NCBI GenBank assembly: GCA_002425415.1
Contig: DIMG01000031.1
Location: forward strand, 1 to 64,000
Reading direction: 5' to 3'
DNA from: Micavibrio sp. UBA5572
Lineage (GTDB): Bacteria > Pseudomonadota > Alphaproteobacteria > Micavibrionales > Micavibrionaceae
Length of the DNA: 64,000 nucleotides
The notes beneath the pieces are model-generated. The model was given only the letters and a program-made list of their open reading frames with translations. It searched no databases and was not told the origin of the DNA. Made by a program: the position numbers and the translations under genes. Of this stretch, positions 7,345 through 16,137 are shown piece by piece; position 1 is the stretch's first letter; the number at the start of each line of letters is the position of its first letter.

Positions 7345-10300
7345 TTAATGGCTTTTTGATCTTCTTCCGGCTATTTCACACAAGATTTTGTAGAGTTTCC
7401 CAACATCCGACGTATTGAACAACGAAGAGAGCAACTCTCCATAATCATTATTCTGGGCTTGGGCGACAACTTCCTCATACTGGCGGATAAAGCGCAGGGT
7501 GTAGGTACGGAATTCACTATCTTCGATGAATTTATTTTGGCTCTTGTCCAGTGGGATTTTGTGAGCGACTTCAACCAGATGGCGAGTGAACGCTGCCACG
7601 TCACCGCGTTGATACGCGCGGAGAACACGGGCATCAATGTCGTCTTCCATGTGCCTTGAAACATCGACCGCCAACGAATACAGGCTTTCAATGACAAATT
7701 TAGAAGCCGACAAAAAGGCTTCACGTTCAGAACGCAATTGAGTTTCTTTCAGTTTTTTTGCCTGTTCGGCAATTTCCTGAACCGAGCGATAAAGATTAGC
7801 AGAGTTGCGGCTAAAGACTGCAGCGGCTTCATCTGCAGCTTCGATTGCCTTGCGCGTAACGGCTGTCATCCGCGAAGACTCATCCACCAGTTTTTGACGG
7901 GAAACTTCGATGTTGTCAGAGACATAACTTCCCGCTTGGCGCACTTCATCAACCCGTGAGGTCAAGCGCGCCGTTGCATCGGTGATCTGATCCACAACAT
8001 CCATAGAAGAATTCGCAATCTCGGAAGCCTGATGACGCAAACCATCGCTGTAGCTTTCTGCCTGTTGGAGAGACGATTGCATATAGGTTTCGATTTCTTT
8101 CGAACGGATTGAAAGAGTTTCACCCGATTTTTGAAGTTCTATCAGTGACTTCTGAACAGTATCGACCAGATGATCTGTTTCTTCACGAACAACAGAAACA
8201 ATACGAGCAGATTTATGGGTTGTTTGTTCCGCCAGCATTGACATGCGCTGACCTTCTTCAAGGTAAAGTTTCGCACCATCTGCAATTTTACGCGTTACGT
8301 TTTCTACCTTTGCATCCAATATATCAGTTGATTGGCCAAATAGGTTTGTAGCATCTTGTAAATCATTTGTAGCGCGATCAACCACAACAGCAATATCTTG
8401 AATATAAACATCCAGATTTTTCTGAAGCATTTCAACTTTGGAACGCACTTGATCTGTAACCAGTTGCAAGTCATCAATACGACCTGTTACACCATTTTGA
8501 ACGCGTGCCAAGCTATCTTGTGCATCTTCTGCAGATTGGCGAATATCAGTCAGAGTGTTGCCCAGATTTTCAGACATACCCAGTATAGATTGCGACCCTT
8601 CTACAACGCCAACACGTAATTTTTCCAAACGATCATCCAATCGCTGACCAATATCCGTCAGACATCCTGTCGCTGTTTCCGTGGATTCCAGATAGCTTTC
8701 GCGCAATTTGGCGTACTTTGCTTCAAGAGCTTCTGCTGCTTCGATCATCCGTTCACAATCAGGTGTTGTCCTATCTGCCAACAAAGAAATTTTTTCTACA
8801 TTTTCATGGATAGAATTCCCTGTCTCAAAGGCTTTGCGCTCAATACTTTCAAGAGCAATTGTAATCCGACCTTCCATTTGAGAAACTTCTTGTGACACAT
8901 CAGCAACGCGATCAAGCATACTATCGCTGCGTTCAAACAAGGCTTGCCCAAGAAGCCCTATTTGGCTTTCGGAAATGTTCAAGGTATCTGTCAAATTCTG
9001 GCTCTGGTTTTGCAGCAAAGATGCAATTTCAATTGTTCTGCGTTCCAACTCATCAACCAAATCAATCAGACCTGACTTTTGCGTGCCAATTTGTTCATTG
9101 ATTTGTTTGGAATGTGCAACAATTTGTCCTGTCACGTTTGCAGTGTCTTGCAAGCTATTTTTCATCATCAAGCTGACGTCTTCAACTGTGCCACGCATTT
9201 TATTATTGCTTTGTTCCAGCTCAACAATACGTACCGACAAGCGATCATCCAGCTCGTTCGTTTGTTCAGATAAACGATCAATCGAACGCGAGATCAAACT
9301 AACTGGTTCTTGGGAACGCTTTGCCATCAACTCGGCTGATTTTTCCAGTGCGTCTGTCACAAGACCAATAGTTTCAACAGTTTTACTGCGTTGTGTGTCC
9401 AATTTTTCTGTAACAGCTTTCAGACCTTTGTTTCTGTCATCGATAACATTCAATATCTCGGCGATGCCATCACGATTAACACGCGCATTCTGGATAATTT
9501 GATCCATGCGTTGCTCTGCCAAGCGACTTGATCCTTCTATTTGTCCTGAAGCTTCGGAAACGGCTTTGTCCATCAGCTCTTTGGAACGGCGGACTGCTGC
9601 AGTGATATTATCTGCGCCAGACATCGCCATAGACAAAGCTTCACTCAGCTTGTGGGTGGCCAGATCCCCGATTTTTTCAAGTTCGGACGTACTGTCAAGA
9701 AGCTTATCAGCAGAGAGTTTCAGGTTATCTGCCCGTTCAGCCAATTTTTGTTCGATATGCTCGGTGCGGTCAAATAATTCGCGAGAGGTGTTTTCAACTT
9801 TTTCCAAGCTGCCGGACATGACATCCATGACAGTTTCAACTGCTGTTGAAATTTTTTCTGCACCTTGCAGGCTTATTTCCAGACGATCTGCTCCACTAAT
9901 GATCGTATCCGCCATTTGTTCCAAACGGGATGTATCCTGTTCAATTTTACCTTGCGTTTGTTCGATCCGTATTGCCACATCGCCAATACGGACGGAGAAC
10001 TGTTCTGCGGCTGATGCCAATCCTTCTTCTATCGTTGTTACTTTTTGACCCGCTTCTTCGCTAGCCGTCGTAATTTTTTGTGTTCCTGCACTGAATAATT
10101 CTTCAATTTCTTGTCCCAGCTCAGAGATTTCCGATGAAACATTTTCCCATGATTGAAGCCCACGCGCTGATTTTTGTGCAATCAAATCTGTTTGCACTTC
10201 AATTGTTTCCGTCATGCTCAGCAATTCTTCGGAGCGTTTGCTCAGAGAATCTGCCAGTCGGTCAATGTGAAATTCCGCTTTTTGTGATACGCCGGAAAAA

Positions 10301-10992
10301 TCGCGGATTTCTGTCCGCAAACCCGCCCTTGCCCGTTGAATGGCTTTTACAGCGGCCCTAGAGGACGCCGACATTTCTGAGGCCTGTTGCATTAACAAAT
10401 GAATATCATCACTGATAAGTCGTGATTGCTCTTCACTTGGGAATAGCATATCGCGCAATTCTTGCTTTAAAGCTTGCGCGTAAATATGCGCATCGCTGCG
10501 CCTTTGCCATGCAGAAATACACAGCCACAACATTGCAACCGGAGTCATAATGCACGCCAAAACCAGCCCCAAAGCCAATGGGGATGTTGCGATTGATTTA
10601 ACGCTGCCTGGAAGTGAAAGAATGTAAAGTCCGGTATATGTGACCCACGCCACTGTTAAAAAGACAGCAATCGCTTGTCCAATCTGAAGCCAGTATGGCG
10701 CAGACGGGCCGGAAGATTTGATCCGGCGATCGGTGTAACCACGCGGTGCAATTAATTCCGATACATTTTCGGTTTCGGTCTCTGGTTCACCGGCTGGTGT
10801 ATTGTCCAGCATCTCAATATTTTTCTCACGATCATCCGATCTTGAAATTTCTTCTTGAGCAGATGAGACTTTCCAGTTTTTTAACACCGGCCCTACGCCA
10901 GCATAAACCTTGCTTTCAACCACACAGTCAGATGGTTGAGTCGAACTTTTTTGAACAGAATCTTCCTGTTCTTTTAATGCAAAAAGAGTCAT
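7345..10992 (-). CDS. Giant membrane-anchored coiled-coil protein (TipN-like architecture)
   Basis: From ATG 10992 the product has 1215 residues; the open frame extends to a TTG at 11070, but ATG 10992 is preceded by ACGGGGC. Its order is an acidic, disordered N-terminus (1-95), two closely spaced membrane helices (about 104-126 and 138-160), and about 900 residues of heptad-rich coiled coil full of S, E, Q and D with methyl-accepting-protein-like periodicity. A compact C-terminal helical domain of about 120 residues follows, containing an M-E-D-D-I-D-A-R-V-L-R-A-Y stretch. No HAMP or MCP signalling hairpin is seen. The layout resembles TipN, the polarity marker of Caulobacter, but I cannot show homology. 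It is transcribed away from the symporter gene end. Confidence 0.75.
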   Translation of the reverse strand: MTLFALKEQEDSVQKSSTQPSDCVVESKVYAGVGPVLKNWKVSSAQEEISRSDDREKNIEMLDNTPAGEPETETENVSELIAPRGYTDRRIKSSGPSAPYWLQIGQAIAVFLTVAWVTYTGLYILSLPGSVKSIATSPLALGLVLACIMTPVAMLWLCISAWQRRSDAHIYAQALKQELRDMLFPSEEQSRLISDDIHLLMQQASEMSASSRAAVKAIQRARAGLRTEIRDFSGVSQKAEFHIDRLADSLSKRSEELLSMTETIEVQTDLIAQKSARGLQSWENVSSEISELGQEIEELFSAGTQKITTASEEAGQKVTTIEEGLASAAEQFSVRIGDVAIRIEQTQGKIEQDTSRLEQMADTIISGADRLEISLQGAEKISTAVETVMDVMSGSLEKVENTSRELFDRTEHIEQKLAERADNLKLSADKLLDSTSELEKIGDLATHKLSEALSMAMSGADNITAAVRRSKELMDKAVSEASGQIEGSSRLAEQRMDQIIQNARVNRDGIAEILNVIDDRNKGLKAVTEKLDTQRSKTVETIGLVTDALEKSAELMAKRSQEPVSLISRSIDRLSEQTNELDDRLSVRIVELEQSNNKMRGTVEDVSLMMKNSLQDTANVTGQIVAHSKQINEQIGTQKSGLIDLVDELERRTIEIASLLQNQSQNLTDTLNISESQIGLLGQALFERSDSMLDRVADVSQEVSQMEGRITIALESIERKAFETGNSIHENVEKISLLADRTTPDCERMIEAAEALEAKYAKLRESYLESTETATGCLTDIGQRLDDRLEKLRVGVVEGSQSILGMSENLGNTLTDIRQSAEDAQDSLARVQNGVTGRIDDLQLVTDQVRSKVEMLQKNLDVYIQDIAVVVDRATNDLQDATNLFGQSTDILDAKVENVTRKIADGAKLYLEEGQRMSMLAEQTTHKSARIVSVVREETDHLVDTVQKSLIELQKSGETLSIRSKEIETYMQSSLQQAESYSDGLRHQASEIANSSMDVVDQITDATARLTSRVDEVRQAGSYVSDNIEVSRQKLVDESSRMTAVTRKAIEAADEAAAVFSRNSANLYRSVQEIAEQAKKLKETQLRSEREAFLSASKFVIESLYSLAVDVSRHMEDDIDARVLRAYQRGDVAAFTRHLVEVAHKIPLDKSQNKFIEDSEFRTYTLRFIRQYEEVVAQAQNNDYGELLSSLFNTSDVGKLYKILCEIAGRRSKSH

Positions 10993-11094
10993 GAGCGGCT
11001 TGCCCCGTGTTCTATCAATATGTTTTATTTGGATTGAATCGAGCGTTACACGCTTTGTGAATAAACTCAAGACGGTGTGAAGACTTATTCACGT

Positions 11095-12552
11095 TTATTC
11101 AGAAGTTTTTTGGTCTTTCTTTAATCCCATCAAAACAAGATATTCCGTAAGATCTTTTTTGATTTCAGGTGCTAACATGTAAAGACCAAGCAAATTCGGA
11201 ACAGCCATGGATAAGAACATCGCATCAGCAAAGTCGATGACTGTATCCAATGATGCGGCAGATCCAATTACGACAAATCCAAGGTAAGTCAACCGGAATG
11301 TCATCGCAATTGATTTCCGATCACCCAACAAATACCCCAATGCTTTTTCTCCGTAATATGAATAAACAATGATGGTTGAAAATGCGAACATAGCAACACA
11401 AACCATAAGTGCGTAATCAAACCATGGGATCACTGTTTCAAATGCGCGGGATGTTAAATCAATTCCTGTGATATTCTGACCTGCTTCGTAAACACCAGAA
11501 ACAACAATCACCAATGCTGTGACCATGCACACAATAACCGTATCAAAAAACGGCCCTAATCCACCGACAAAGCCTTGACGCACAGGAAAATTGGTTCTGG
11601 CTGATGCTTGGATAATCGCAGCCGTTCCGAGCCCTGCTTCATTGGAAAATGCGGCTCGTTTAACACCAGCAATAATCGCGCCGACCAAGCCACCCAACCC
11701 TGCTTCAAAATTGAAAGAAGAGGTGAATATGGTCACCACACCAGACGGGATATGTTCATAATTCACCACCAATACGACTAATCCACAAGCGGTATAAAAT
11801 ATCGCCATTATCGGTGTTAATCTTGCGGCCACGCCCGCAATTGAATTCAGCCCGCCAAGTGTTACAAGCCCCGTGAGTCCTGCCAAAACAAGACCAAACA
11901 TCCAACCATTTCCAGCCCAAAAGCTTTCTTCACCGCCTGTGGCATGAACGACTTGTTGAAACACCTGATTGGACTGGAACATATTGCCGCCGCCAAAAGC
12001 CCCACCAATGCAGGTCACCGCAAACAATCCGGCAACAATGCGGCCAATTTTTGGCATATTGTAACGGGTGAAAGCTTCCTTGAGATAATACATGGGGCCT
12101 CCAGAAACTTCCTCCGGGCGTTCAGGATCTGGAAACTGACGATATTTATGCCCCATCATAACTTCGGCAAATTTTGACCCCATACCAAACACGCCAAGAA
12201 ACATCATCCACAGAGCCGCTCCTGGTCCGCCGAGAGTAATTGCAACGGCAACACCTGCGATATTCCCAAGACCAATCGTTGCGGACAAACACGCCGAAAG
12301 AGATTCAAAGTTGCTGGTTTGTCCTTTTGCATCAGGCTCTTCATATTTATTGCCCAAGCATTTTAGAGCATGACCAAAGTAACGGATGTTCGGGAAGCCC
12401 AGATAAACGGTAAAAAACAATGCGCCCAAAGCCAACCACATCACAACAAGAGGAAAAGTCATTCCCGCAATTTCAGGCCCCCAAAGGATGACTTTCTGGA
12501 CGCTGGTTGATACAAGCTCAAAAGCTTCGTTGATGCCTTGATCGATGGACAT
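11095..12552 (-). CDS. Alanine/glycine:cation symporter (AGCS family)
   Basis: The 485-residue protein has about eleven membrane helices. It carries the AGCS hallmark G-L-G-N-I-A-G-V-A near residue 96, P-M-Y-Y-L near 154, and K-R-A-A-F-S-N-E-A-G-L-G near 300. Family members (AlsT, DagA, AgcS) import alanine or glycine with Na+ or H+. Length is typical. Substrate preference cannot be told from sequence. It ends 102 bases before the coiled-coil gene's ATG and has its own spacer upstream, so it is probably a separate unit or the head of a two-gene run. Confidence 0.9.
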   Translation of the reverse strand: MSIDQGINEAFELVSTSVQKVILWGPEIAGMTFPLVVMWLALGALFFTVYLGFPNIRYFGHALKCLGNKYEEPDAKGQTSNFESLSACLSATIGLGNIAGVAVAITLGGPGAALWMMFLGVFGMGSKFAEVMMGHKYRQFPDPERPEEVSGGPMYYLKEAFTRYNMPKIGRIVAGLFAVTCIGGAFGGGNMFQSNQVFQQVVHATGGEESFWAGNGWMFGLVLAGLTGLVTLGGLNSIAGVAARLTPIMAIFYTACGLVVLVVNYEHIPSGVVTIFTSSFNFEAGLGGLVGAIIAGVKRAAFSNEAGLGTAAIIQASARTNFPVRQGFVGGLGPFFDTVIVCMVTALVIVVSGVYEAGQNITGIDLTSRAFETVIPWFDYALMVCVAMFAFSTIIVYSYYGEKALGYLLGDRKSIAMTFRLTYLGFVVIGSAASLDTVIDFADAMFLSMAVPNLLGLYMLAPEIKKDLTEYLVLMGLKKDQKTSE

Positions 12553-12625
12553 GGCGCTTCTCCGTTATGTTCCCCGTTGCAACACCAAGAACTATAGGAA
12601 AAACAGTCCCAACAAAAGAGCCAGC

Positions 12626-13102
12626 TTAGTTTTTTGCACAGATTGCATGTGAGACAGGATGGGACGGAAAGATCGTAGATGCCCATTTCCTGATCTTTGC
12701 TGTATTCATTTGCCCGGCTTTTAAAATACGTGGAGAGTACGCTGCGCAAAATGCGTCAGGACGCATAACGGCGGAATCTTTCGATATTTTGTTTGCAAAG
12801 TCTGTTCTGACCTCATGCAAATGTCTTTCTGGGTTGTTGATGCCTTCGCTGCGGTAGAAGCTCAAAAGTGTATTTTCATACCCTGAAAACAAATGGGAAT
12901 TCTTGGCTGTAAATTCTTTATACTGCGTGTAGAGGTTTTTTTCGCCTTTTGGAGTCAAATGCTGACAATTCAAACTGATAACCATTAATTCGCTGTGAAT
13001 GCGAATTCCCTGCTCTGCCTCAGCTTCTTTCATCGAATAGCATTTTGAGAAAGCAGGTGAAGAACTCATCAGAACCAAAAGAAATATAATAAATTTTTTC
13101 AA
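12626..13102 (-). CDS. Small secreted four-cysteine protein
   Basis: The 158-residue protein has a clear signal peptide (M-K-K then a hydrophobic run, cleavage near residue 19, S-P-A-F-S). The mature part carries exactly four cysteines (C21, C46, C119, C155), consistent with two periplasmic disulfides. The region E-A-E-A-E-Q-G-I-R-I-H-S-E-L-M-V is striking and I believe it recurs in uncharacterised alphaproteobacterial proteins, but I know no function. It lies 7 bases downstream of the dehydrogenase gene and is probably cotranscribed with it. Confidence 0.75.
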   Translation of the reverse strand: MKKFIIFLLVLMSSSPAFSKCYSMKEAEAEQGIRIHSELMVISLNCQHLTPKGEKNLYTQYKEFTAKNSHLFSGYENTLLSFYRSEGINNPERHLHEVRTDFANKISKDSAVMRPDAFCAAYSPRILKAGQMNTAKIRKWASTIFPSHPVSHAICAKN

Positions 13103-13109
13103 TTATGCC

Positions 13110-14066
13110 TCATGCCGTAAACGGGGTTAGTAGTGGCTGGCCTGTAAAATGCGCATTAATATTCGCTATAGCCAATTTCCCCATCGCCGTTTTTGTTTCG
13201 ATGGTATGACCGCCTATATGGGGCAGCAGAACCACATTGTCCATAGAAATTAGTGAATCAGGCACAAATGGTTCATTTTCATAAACATCAAGTCCCGCTC
13301 CCGCTATGTCTTTGTTGGACAACGCTATCAACAAGCTTTCCGTGTCTACAACGCTTCCTCGTGCCACATTAATCAGAACACCTTTTGAACCCAATGCTTG
13401 AAGAACAGGTGTATTGACAATATGGTGAGTTTGTTCCCCCCCAATGCAGGAACAGACTAAAATATCAACATTTTCTGCCATGTTTTCTAAATCGTCATAG
13501 TAAAAATATGGTAAATTGCTCTTTTTTCTAGGGCCGAAATAGGACACATCCATCTCGAAAGCTATACAGCGTCGCGCAATTGCCTGCCCTATTCTTCCCA
13601 TACCGATAATCCCAACCTTTTTTTCGGTCAGGGCGGTTGCCAACGGAAACGCTCCACTTGACCATTTACCAATCCGGACAAACATATCTGCTTCGACGAT
13701 GCGGCGGAGCGTAGCCAACATCAGAGCCAAAGCCGTGTCTGCGGTATCGTTCATGGGGGTGTCAGGTGTGCTGGTGACGGCGATCGAGCGTTCTTTGGCC
13801 GCCTCGACATCAATATTATTAACGCCAGCTCCATATTGGGCAATCAGCTCAAGATTTGGCAGAGATTCAATGATTTTTCGTGTCACCAGCATGCCATTAA
13901 AAGCCGAAAGAATAGTGACAACGTCCAGTTTTACCTTTTGCAATGTGGCTTCGGGATCAGCTTCTTTCCAAAGACGGATCAGATCGAATTCCCGTTCCAA
14001 AGCCTCCATTTCAGGGGGTAACATGGTTCCAAGAGCCAGAATTGTCTTTTTCATCACTTTGTCCAT
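13110..14066 (-). CDS. D-2-hydroxyacid dehydrogenase (GhrB-like)
   Basis: An NAD(P)-dependent D-isomer 2-hydroxyacid dehydrogenase of 318 residues. The Rossmann glycine motif G-M-G-R-I-G-Q is near residue 155. The catalytic triad is visible as R in N-V-A-R-G-S (about 240), E in E-N-E-P (about 269) and H in L-P-H-I-G-G-H-T (about 287). Glyoxylate/hydroxypyruvate reductase is the most likely activity given H-I-G-G-H-T and the length, but related 2-keto acids are possible. ATG 14054 is a possible shorter start. It is divergent from miaB, with a 68-base shared spacer. Confidence 0.85.
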   Translation of the reverse strand: MDKVMKKTILALGTMLPPEMEALEREFDLIRLWKEADPEATLQKVKLDVVTILSAFNGMLVTRKIIESLPNLELIAQYGAGVNNIDVEAAKERSIAVTSTPDTPMNDTADTALALMLATLRRIVEADMFVRIGKWSSGAFPLATALTEKKVGIIGMGRIGQAIARRCIAFEMDVSYFGPRKKSNLPYFYYDDLENMAENVDILVCSCIGGEQTHHIVNTPVLQALGSKGVLINVARGSVVDTESLLIALSNKDIAGAGLDVYENEPFVPDSLISMDNVVLLPHIGGHTIETKTAMGKLAIANINAHFTGQPLLTPFTA

Positions 14067-14134
14067 TGTCTTTTTTCATTGATTTTGGGACTGTAGCCAT
14101 GGTTTAACGAGCCGTCAATCATCATGGAAGACCA

Positions 14135-15511
14135 ATGAAGAAAAAGCTTTTTATCAAAACTTACGGCTGTCAAATGAACAGCTATGACACCAAGCGCATG
14201 GAAGATATTCTGCGCCCGCTGGGGTATGAGTCATCCGAAACTTACGAAGATGCCGATATGGTGATTTTGAACACCTGCCATATTCGCGAGAAAGCCACAG
14301 ACAAAGTCTTTTCCGATTTGGGTCGCATTCGCCCACACAAAATAAAAAAAGAAAAAGCCGGAGGCCAGATGTTATTGGCTGTAGCGGGATGCGTTGCCCA
14401 AGCGGAGGGTGACGTTATTCTTTCTCGGGCGCGTTATGTCGATATGGTGTTTGGCCCGCAAACCTATCATCAACTTCCCGAAATGGTTGCCAAAATCACG
14501 GGAGCTTATGGCGCGGAACGGATTATCAATACTGATTTTCCGGTGGAAGAAAAATTCGATCACCTACCGGAAGAAAATGCTCTTGAGGGGCCGAGTGCTT
14601 TTTTATCTATTCAAGAAGGATGCGATAAATTTTGTACGTTCTGCGTTGTCCCTTATACACGCGGTTCCGAATATTCCCGTCCTGTCGAAGGTGTTTTGGC
14701 AGAGGCTCGGCGGTTGATTGCAGCCGGAGCAAAGGACATTACTTTGCTGGGGCAAAATGTGAATGCTTTTCATGGCGAAGGCTCTGATGGAAAAACATGG
14801 GGTCTTGGGCGATTGCTTCAAGAACTTAATGGTTGGGATGGTGTCGAGCGGTTGCGTTACACCACGTCCCATCCTTGTGATGTTCAAGATGACTTGATTA
14901 CCGCTCATCGTGATCTTGAAAAAGTTATGCCCTATTTGCACCTTCCTGTCCAAAGTGGATCGGACAAAATTCTAAAAGCGATGAACCGCAAGCACACAGC
15001 CCAATCCTATTTGGATGTTTTGTCCAAGTTTCGTGATGCACGTCCTGATATTGCCTTTTCATCGGATTTCATTATCGGATTTCCGGGTGAAACCGATGAA
15101 GATTTTGAAGCCACCATGGAATTGGTTGAAAAAGTCGGGTATGGATCCGCCTATTCTTTCAAATATTCTGCGCGTCCCGGGACTCCTGCGGCCAACATGC
15201 AAAATCTTGTCCGCGAAGATATTAAAGATTCGCGTTTACAACAACTACAAGCCCTGTTGACCCAGCAAGCGTTGACAATCAATCAAAGTTTTATCGGCAA
15301 AACCGTCTCTGTTTTGTTTGACCGTCCTCATTCTCTGGAATCAAATAAACTTCACGGGCGCACCCAATACAATCAGGCCGTTCATGTTGAGCTTCCCAGT
15401 GCGGCTCCTCCTCGTTCTCTGGAAGGACAAGTTCTGGATGTCACCGTAACTCGTGCGGGGCAAATGGCATTGCACGGAAATATTCAAACAGCCCAAGAGA
15501 ATGCGGCATAA
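14135..15511 (+). CDS. miaB: MiaB tRNA methylthiotransferase
   Basis: A 458-residue radical-SAM enzyme that adds a methylthio group to i6A37 of tRNAs reading UNN codons. The N-terminal UPF0004 domain has three cluster cysteines (Y-G-C-Q-M-N near 12, N-T-C-H near 48, A-G-C-V-A near 88). The radical-SAM motif C-x3-C-x2-C is in E-G-C-D-K-F-C-T-F-C-V near 160, and a C-terminal TRAM domain follows. The sequence Q-N-V-N-A-F-H-G separates MiaB from the related RimO and MtaB. It heads a plus-strand run with the PH-domain protein, phoH, ybeY, the CorC-like gene and lnt, an arrangement common in proteobacteria. Confidence 0.97.
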   Translation: MKKKLFIKTYGCQMNSYDTKRMEDILRPLGYESSETYEDADMVILNTCHIREKATDKVFSDLGRIRPHKIKKEKAGGQMLLAVAGCVAQAEGDVILSRARYVDMVFGPQTYHQLPEMVAKITGAYGAERIINTDFPVEEKFDHLPEENALEGPSAFLSIQEGCDKFCTFCVVPYTRGSEYSRPVEGVLAEARRLIAAGAKDITLLGQNVNAFHGEGSDGKTWGLGRLLQELNGWDGVERLRYTTSHPCDVQDDLITAHRDLEKVMPYLHLPVQSGSDKILKAMNRKHTAQSYLDVLSKFRDARPDIAFSSDFIIGFPGETDEDFEATMELVEKVGYGSAYSFKYSARPGTPAANMQNLVREDIKDSRLQQLQALLTQQALTINQSFIGKTVSVLFDRPHSLESNKLHGRTQYNQAVHVELPSAAPPRSLEGQVLDVTVTRAGQMALHGNIQTAQENAA

Positions 15512-15531
15512 ATCAGAAGGATCGGTTCATT

Positions 15532-16068
15532 ATGAGTTTTATTGCCAAACATATTTCAAACCATGATGAACGTATTGTTTATATTGCCCGCCTTCATTGG
15601 ATATATTTTATCAAAGGAATATTCTGGTTCTGTTTTCTGACTCTTGCAGGAGCCTTGCTGAATTTTTCCTTCTGGTATGGATTGGCTCTGTTTTCAAAGC
15701 ATACCGGATATCCTGTTTTGTTCCCTGACAGTTTTGCCTATAAGGACTACGCGCTTTTCTTTTTAATGACCGCCACAGGAATCATGACATTCTGGATACA
15801 TGTGCTTAAAATGATCGGATCGGAAATTGCCCTGACCAATAGCCGTATCATTTATAAAACGGGCGTGTTCTTTGTTACGGTTGAAGAGCTTGAGCTTTCA
15901 GAAATAAAGGAAGAACGTGTCCATCACGGGGTTTTGGGAGCCCTTCTCGGCTATGGAGAAATTCATTTAGACTCTCGTTTTGTCGGGGATATTTCTCTGC
16001 CCGCCGTTACAAACCCATACAAGCTCTTGAAGTATCTCCATAAAGTCAAACCCACCGCAGTGCATTAA
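15532..16068 (+). CDS. PH-domain (bPH2) membrane protein
   Basis: The 178-residue protein has two membrane helices (about residues 26-50 and 78-100) followed by a bacterial PH domain of the YdbS/bPH2 type. The family signature is seen in L-T-N-S-R-I-I-Y-K-T-G-V and the E-I-K-E-E-R-V-H-H-G-V-L-G stretch. Such proteins are inner-membrane proteins of unknown biochemical role. It starts 20 bases after miaB. A promoter-like TATACT lies between it and phoH, so phoH may also be transcribed separately. Confidence 0.8.
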   Translation: MSFIAKHISNHDERIVYIARLHWIYFIKGIFWFCFLTLAGALLNFSFWYGLALFSKHTGYPVLFPDSFAYKDYALFFLMTATGIMTFWIHVLKMIGSEIALTNSRIIYKTGVFFVTVEELELSEIKEERVHHGVLGALLGYGEIHLDSRFVGDISLPAVTNPYKLLKYLHKVKPTAVH

Positions 16069-16101
16069 TTTTGTTTACTTCTTGATTCATAATTTTCGTG
16101 T

Positions 16102-16107
16102 TATACT
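16102..16107 (+). promoter_or_regulatory. Probable -10 element for phoH
   Basis: TATACT is a near-consensus -10 hexamer, with a weak TCTTGA-like -35 about 16 bases upstream. A transcript would start near 16114, leaving about 24 bases before the proposed phoH start at 16138. That fits the AAAGGAG ribosome-binding site at 16124-16130. Confidence 0.4.
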
Positions 16108-16137
16108 GATATAAGTTTTTAGCAAAGGAGTTGTGCC

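Noticed and set aside
8975..10048. Two long plus-strand frames (175 and 180 codons) inside the coiled-coil gene
   Set aside because: They are serine-rich antisense shadows of heptad repeats and have no start signals.
11057..11092. GTGAATAA / TTATTCAC inverted repeat between symporter and coiled-coil genes
   Set aside because: Eight-base arms are 20 bases apart with no T-tract; could be chance in AT-rich sequence.
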